DNA of 22,344 nucleotides from an uncultured Methanobrevibacter sp. Lineage in GTDB: Archaea > Methanobacteriota > Methanobacteria > Methanobacteriales > Methanobacteriaceae. Shown one piece after another: positions 21,857 through 22,344 of the stretch. Within the stretch, counting starts at the first letter, position 1, and the number at the start of each line of letters is the position of its first letter. The notes beneath the pieces were generated by a model, which worked only from the letters and a program-made list of their open reading frames with translations, ran no database searches and had not been told where the DNA came from. The translations under genes were made by a program, and so were the position numbers. Location: contig ONQL01000021.1 in the NCBI GenBank assembly GCA_900319985.1, positions 1 through 22,344 of the forward strand, written 5' to 3'.

Positions 21857-22344
21857 ATGACACCAAAAATAATGATTATTCTTGGAAGCGGTTCAGATAT
21901 CGCTATTGCGGAAAAAAGTATGGATATTTTGGATAAACTTGAAATTCCATACAGTTTAAAAATTGCATCAGCACATAGAACCCCTAATTTAATTCGTGAG
22001 ATTGTTCAACAAGGTACTGATGCTGGAATTGAAGTTTTCATTGGAATTGCAGGCCTGGCAGCTCACTTACCCGGTTCAATAGCTGCCTATACACCAAGAC
22101 CGGTCATTGGAGTTCCAGTTGATGTTAAAACCAACGGTATAGATGCATTGGAATCTATAGTTCAAATGCCTTATCCGTCCCCTATTGCAACTGTCGGAAT
22201 AGATAGAGGGGACAATGGTGCAATATTGGCTGCCCAATTTATTGCACTTCACGATGAAGAGGTACGTCAAAAAGTAATTAAGCTAAGAAAGGAATATGCC
22301 GAAAAGGTTAAGCAAAGCAATGAGGATATCATTCAAAAGATTGA
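21857..22344 (+). CDS. purE: N5-carboxyaminoimidazole ribonucleotide mutase / AIR carboxylase (PurE), C-terminus cut
   Basis: The frame runs to the window edge (162 complete codons). PurE provides 4-carboxy-5-aminoimidazole ribonucleotide in purine synthesis. Seen: IMIILGSGSDIAIAEK near the start, IASAHRTPNLIREIV with the conserved His, FIGIAGLAAHLPGSIAAYT, VIGVPVDVKTNGIDALESIV and the QMPYPSPIATVGIDRG block. The motif AGLAAHLPG is closer to class I (mutase) enzymes, but methanogens often lack PurK, so direct carboxylation of AIR may be the real reaction. GGGAT stands before the ATG. The gene follows tex after 217 bases with its own promoter. Confidence 0.9.
   Translation, partial: MTPKIMIILGSGSDIAIAEKSMDILDKLEIPYSLKIASAHRTPNLIREIVQQGTDAGIEVFIGIAGLAAHLPGSIAAYTPRPVIGVPVDVKTNGIDALESIVQMPYPSPIATVGIDRGDNGAILAAQFIALHDEEVRQKVIKLRKEYAEKVKQSNEDIIQKI

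Noticed and set aside
1..22344. CRISPR array, insertion sequence, integrase, tRNA or attachment site
   Set aside because: No regularly spaced direct repeats, transposase or integrase motifs, or tRNA-like cloverleaf seen on either strand, so the proposed island has no visible mobility genes.

Overview
The window looks like chromosomal DNA of a methanogenic archaeon of the Methanobacteriales, most probably Methanobrevibacter or a close relative. The evidence is a very AT-rich sequence, archaeal information-processing genes (radA start, multi-OB-fold RPA), a methanogenesis marker 11 gene, GGTGA/GGAG-type ribosome binding sites and TTTATATA-type TATA boxes. No rRNA, tRNA, CRISPR array, transposase or phage gene was seen.

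Layout. (1) Bases 1-2790, minus strand: an RPA-radA operon, with radA cut by the window edge. (2) Bases 2948-8867, minus strand: a compact cell-surface polymer operon. In transcription order it has two tiny paralogous three-helix membrane proteins, a CDP-glycerol glycerophosphotransferase-like enzyme, three GT2 glycosyltransferases and a polyprenyl-phosphate sugar-1-phosphate transferase. Together these could start a lipid-linked glycan, extend it and decorate or polymerise it with polyol phosphate, as in bacterial teichoic acids. (3) Bases 9149-10681, minus strand: rfbD (dTDP-rhamnose), then, overlapping by 4 bases, a secreted barnase-family RNase and its barstar-family inhibitor. (4) Bases 10754-13221: wecC (UDP-ManNAcA synthesis, plus strand) converging on a DUF2264 gene (minus strand); their stop codons share one TTAA. 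(5) Bases 13320-17546, plus strand: leuC-leuD-leuB, a 36-residue membrane peptide, ribH and mmp11, closed by a perfect 24-base palindrome that can act as a terminator in both directions. (6) Bases 17582-19282, minus strand: a membrane GT2 enzyme with an unusual exported C-terminal domain. (7) Bases 19474-22344, plus strand: a Tex-family S1 protein and purE (cut by the window edge).

From memory, RadA, RPA, the leu genes and ribH lie close together in Methanothermobacter thermautotrophicus (about MTH1383-MTH1390). If so, the block from about 2948 to 13221 is a surface-glycan and toxin island lodged between old neighbours.

The best candidates for something new are: the 60%-identical small membrane protein pair whose loop charges are reversed, predicting an antiparallel half-transporter; the archaeal barnase/barstar pair coupled to a rhamnose gene; the exported domain with a duplicated IR-P-LGV motif on a glycosyltransferase; and the 36-residue peptide between leuB and ribH. 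All family calls come from reading the translated sequence by eye; no search was run.
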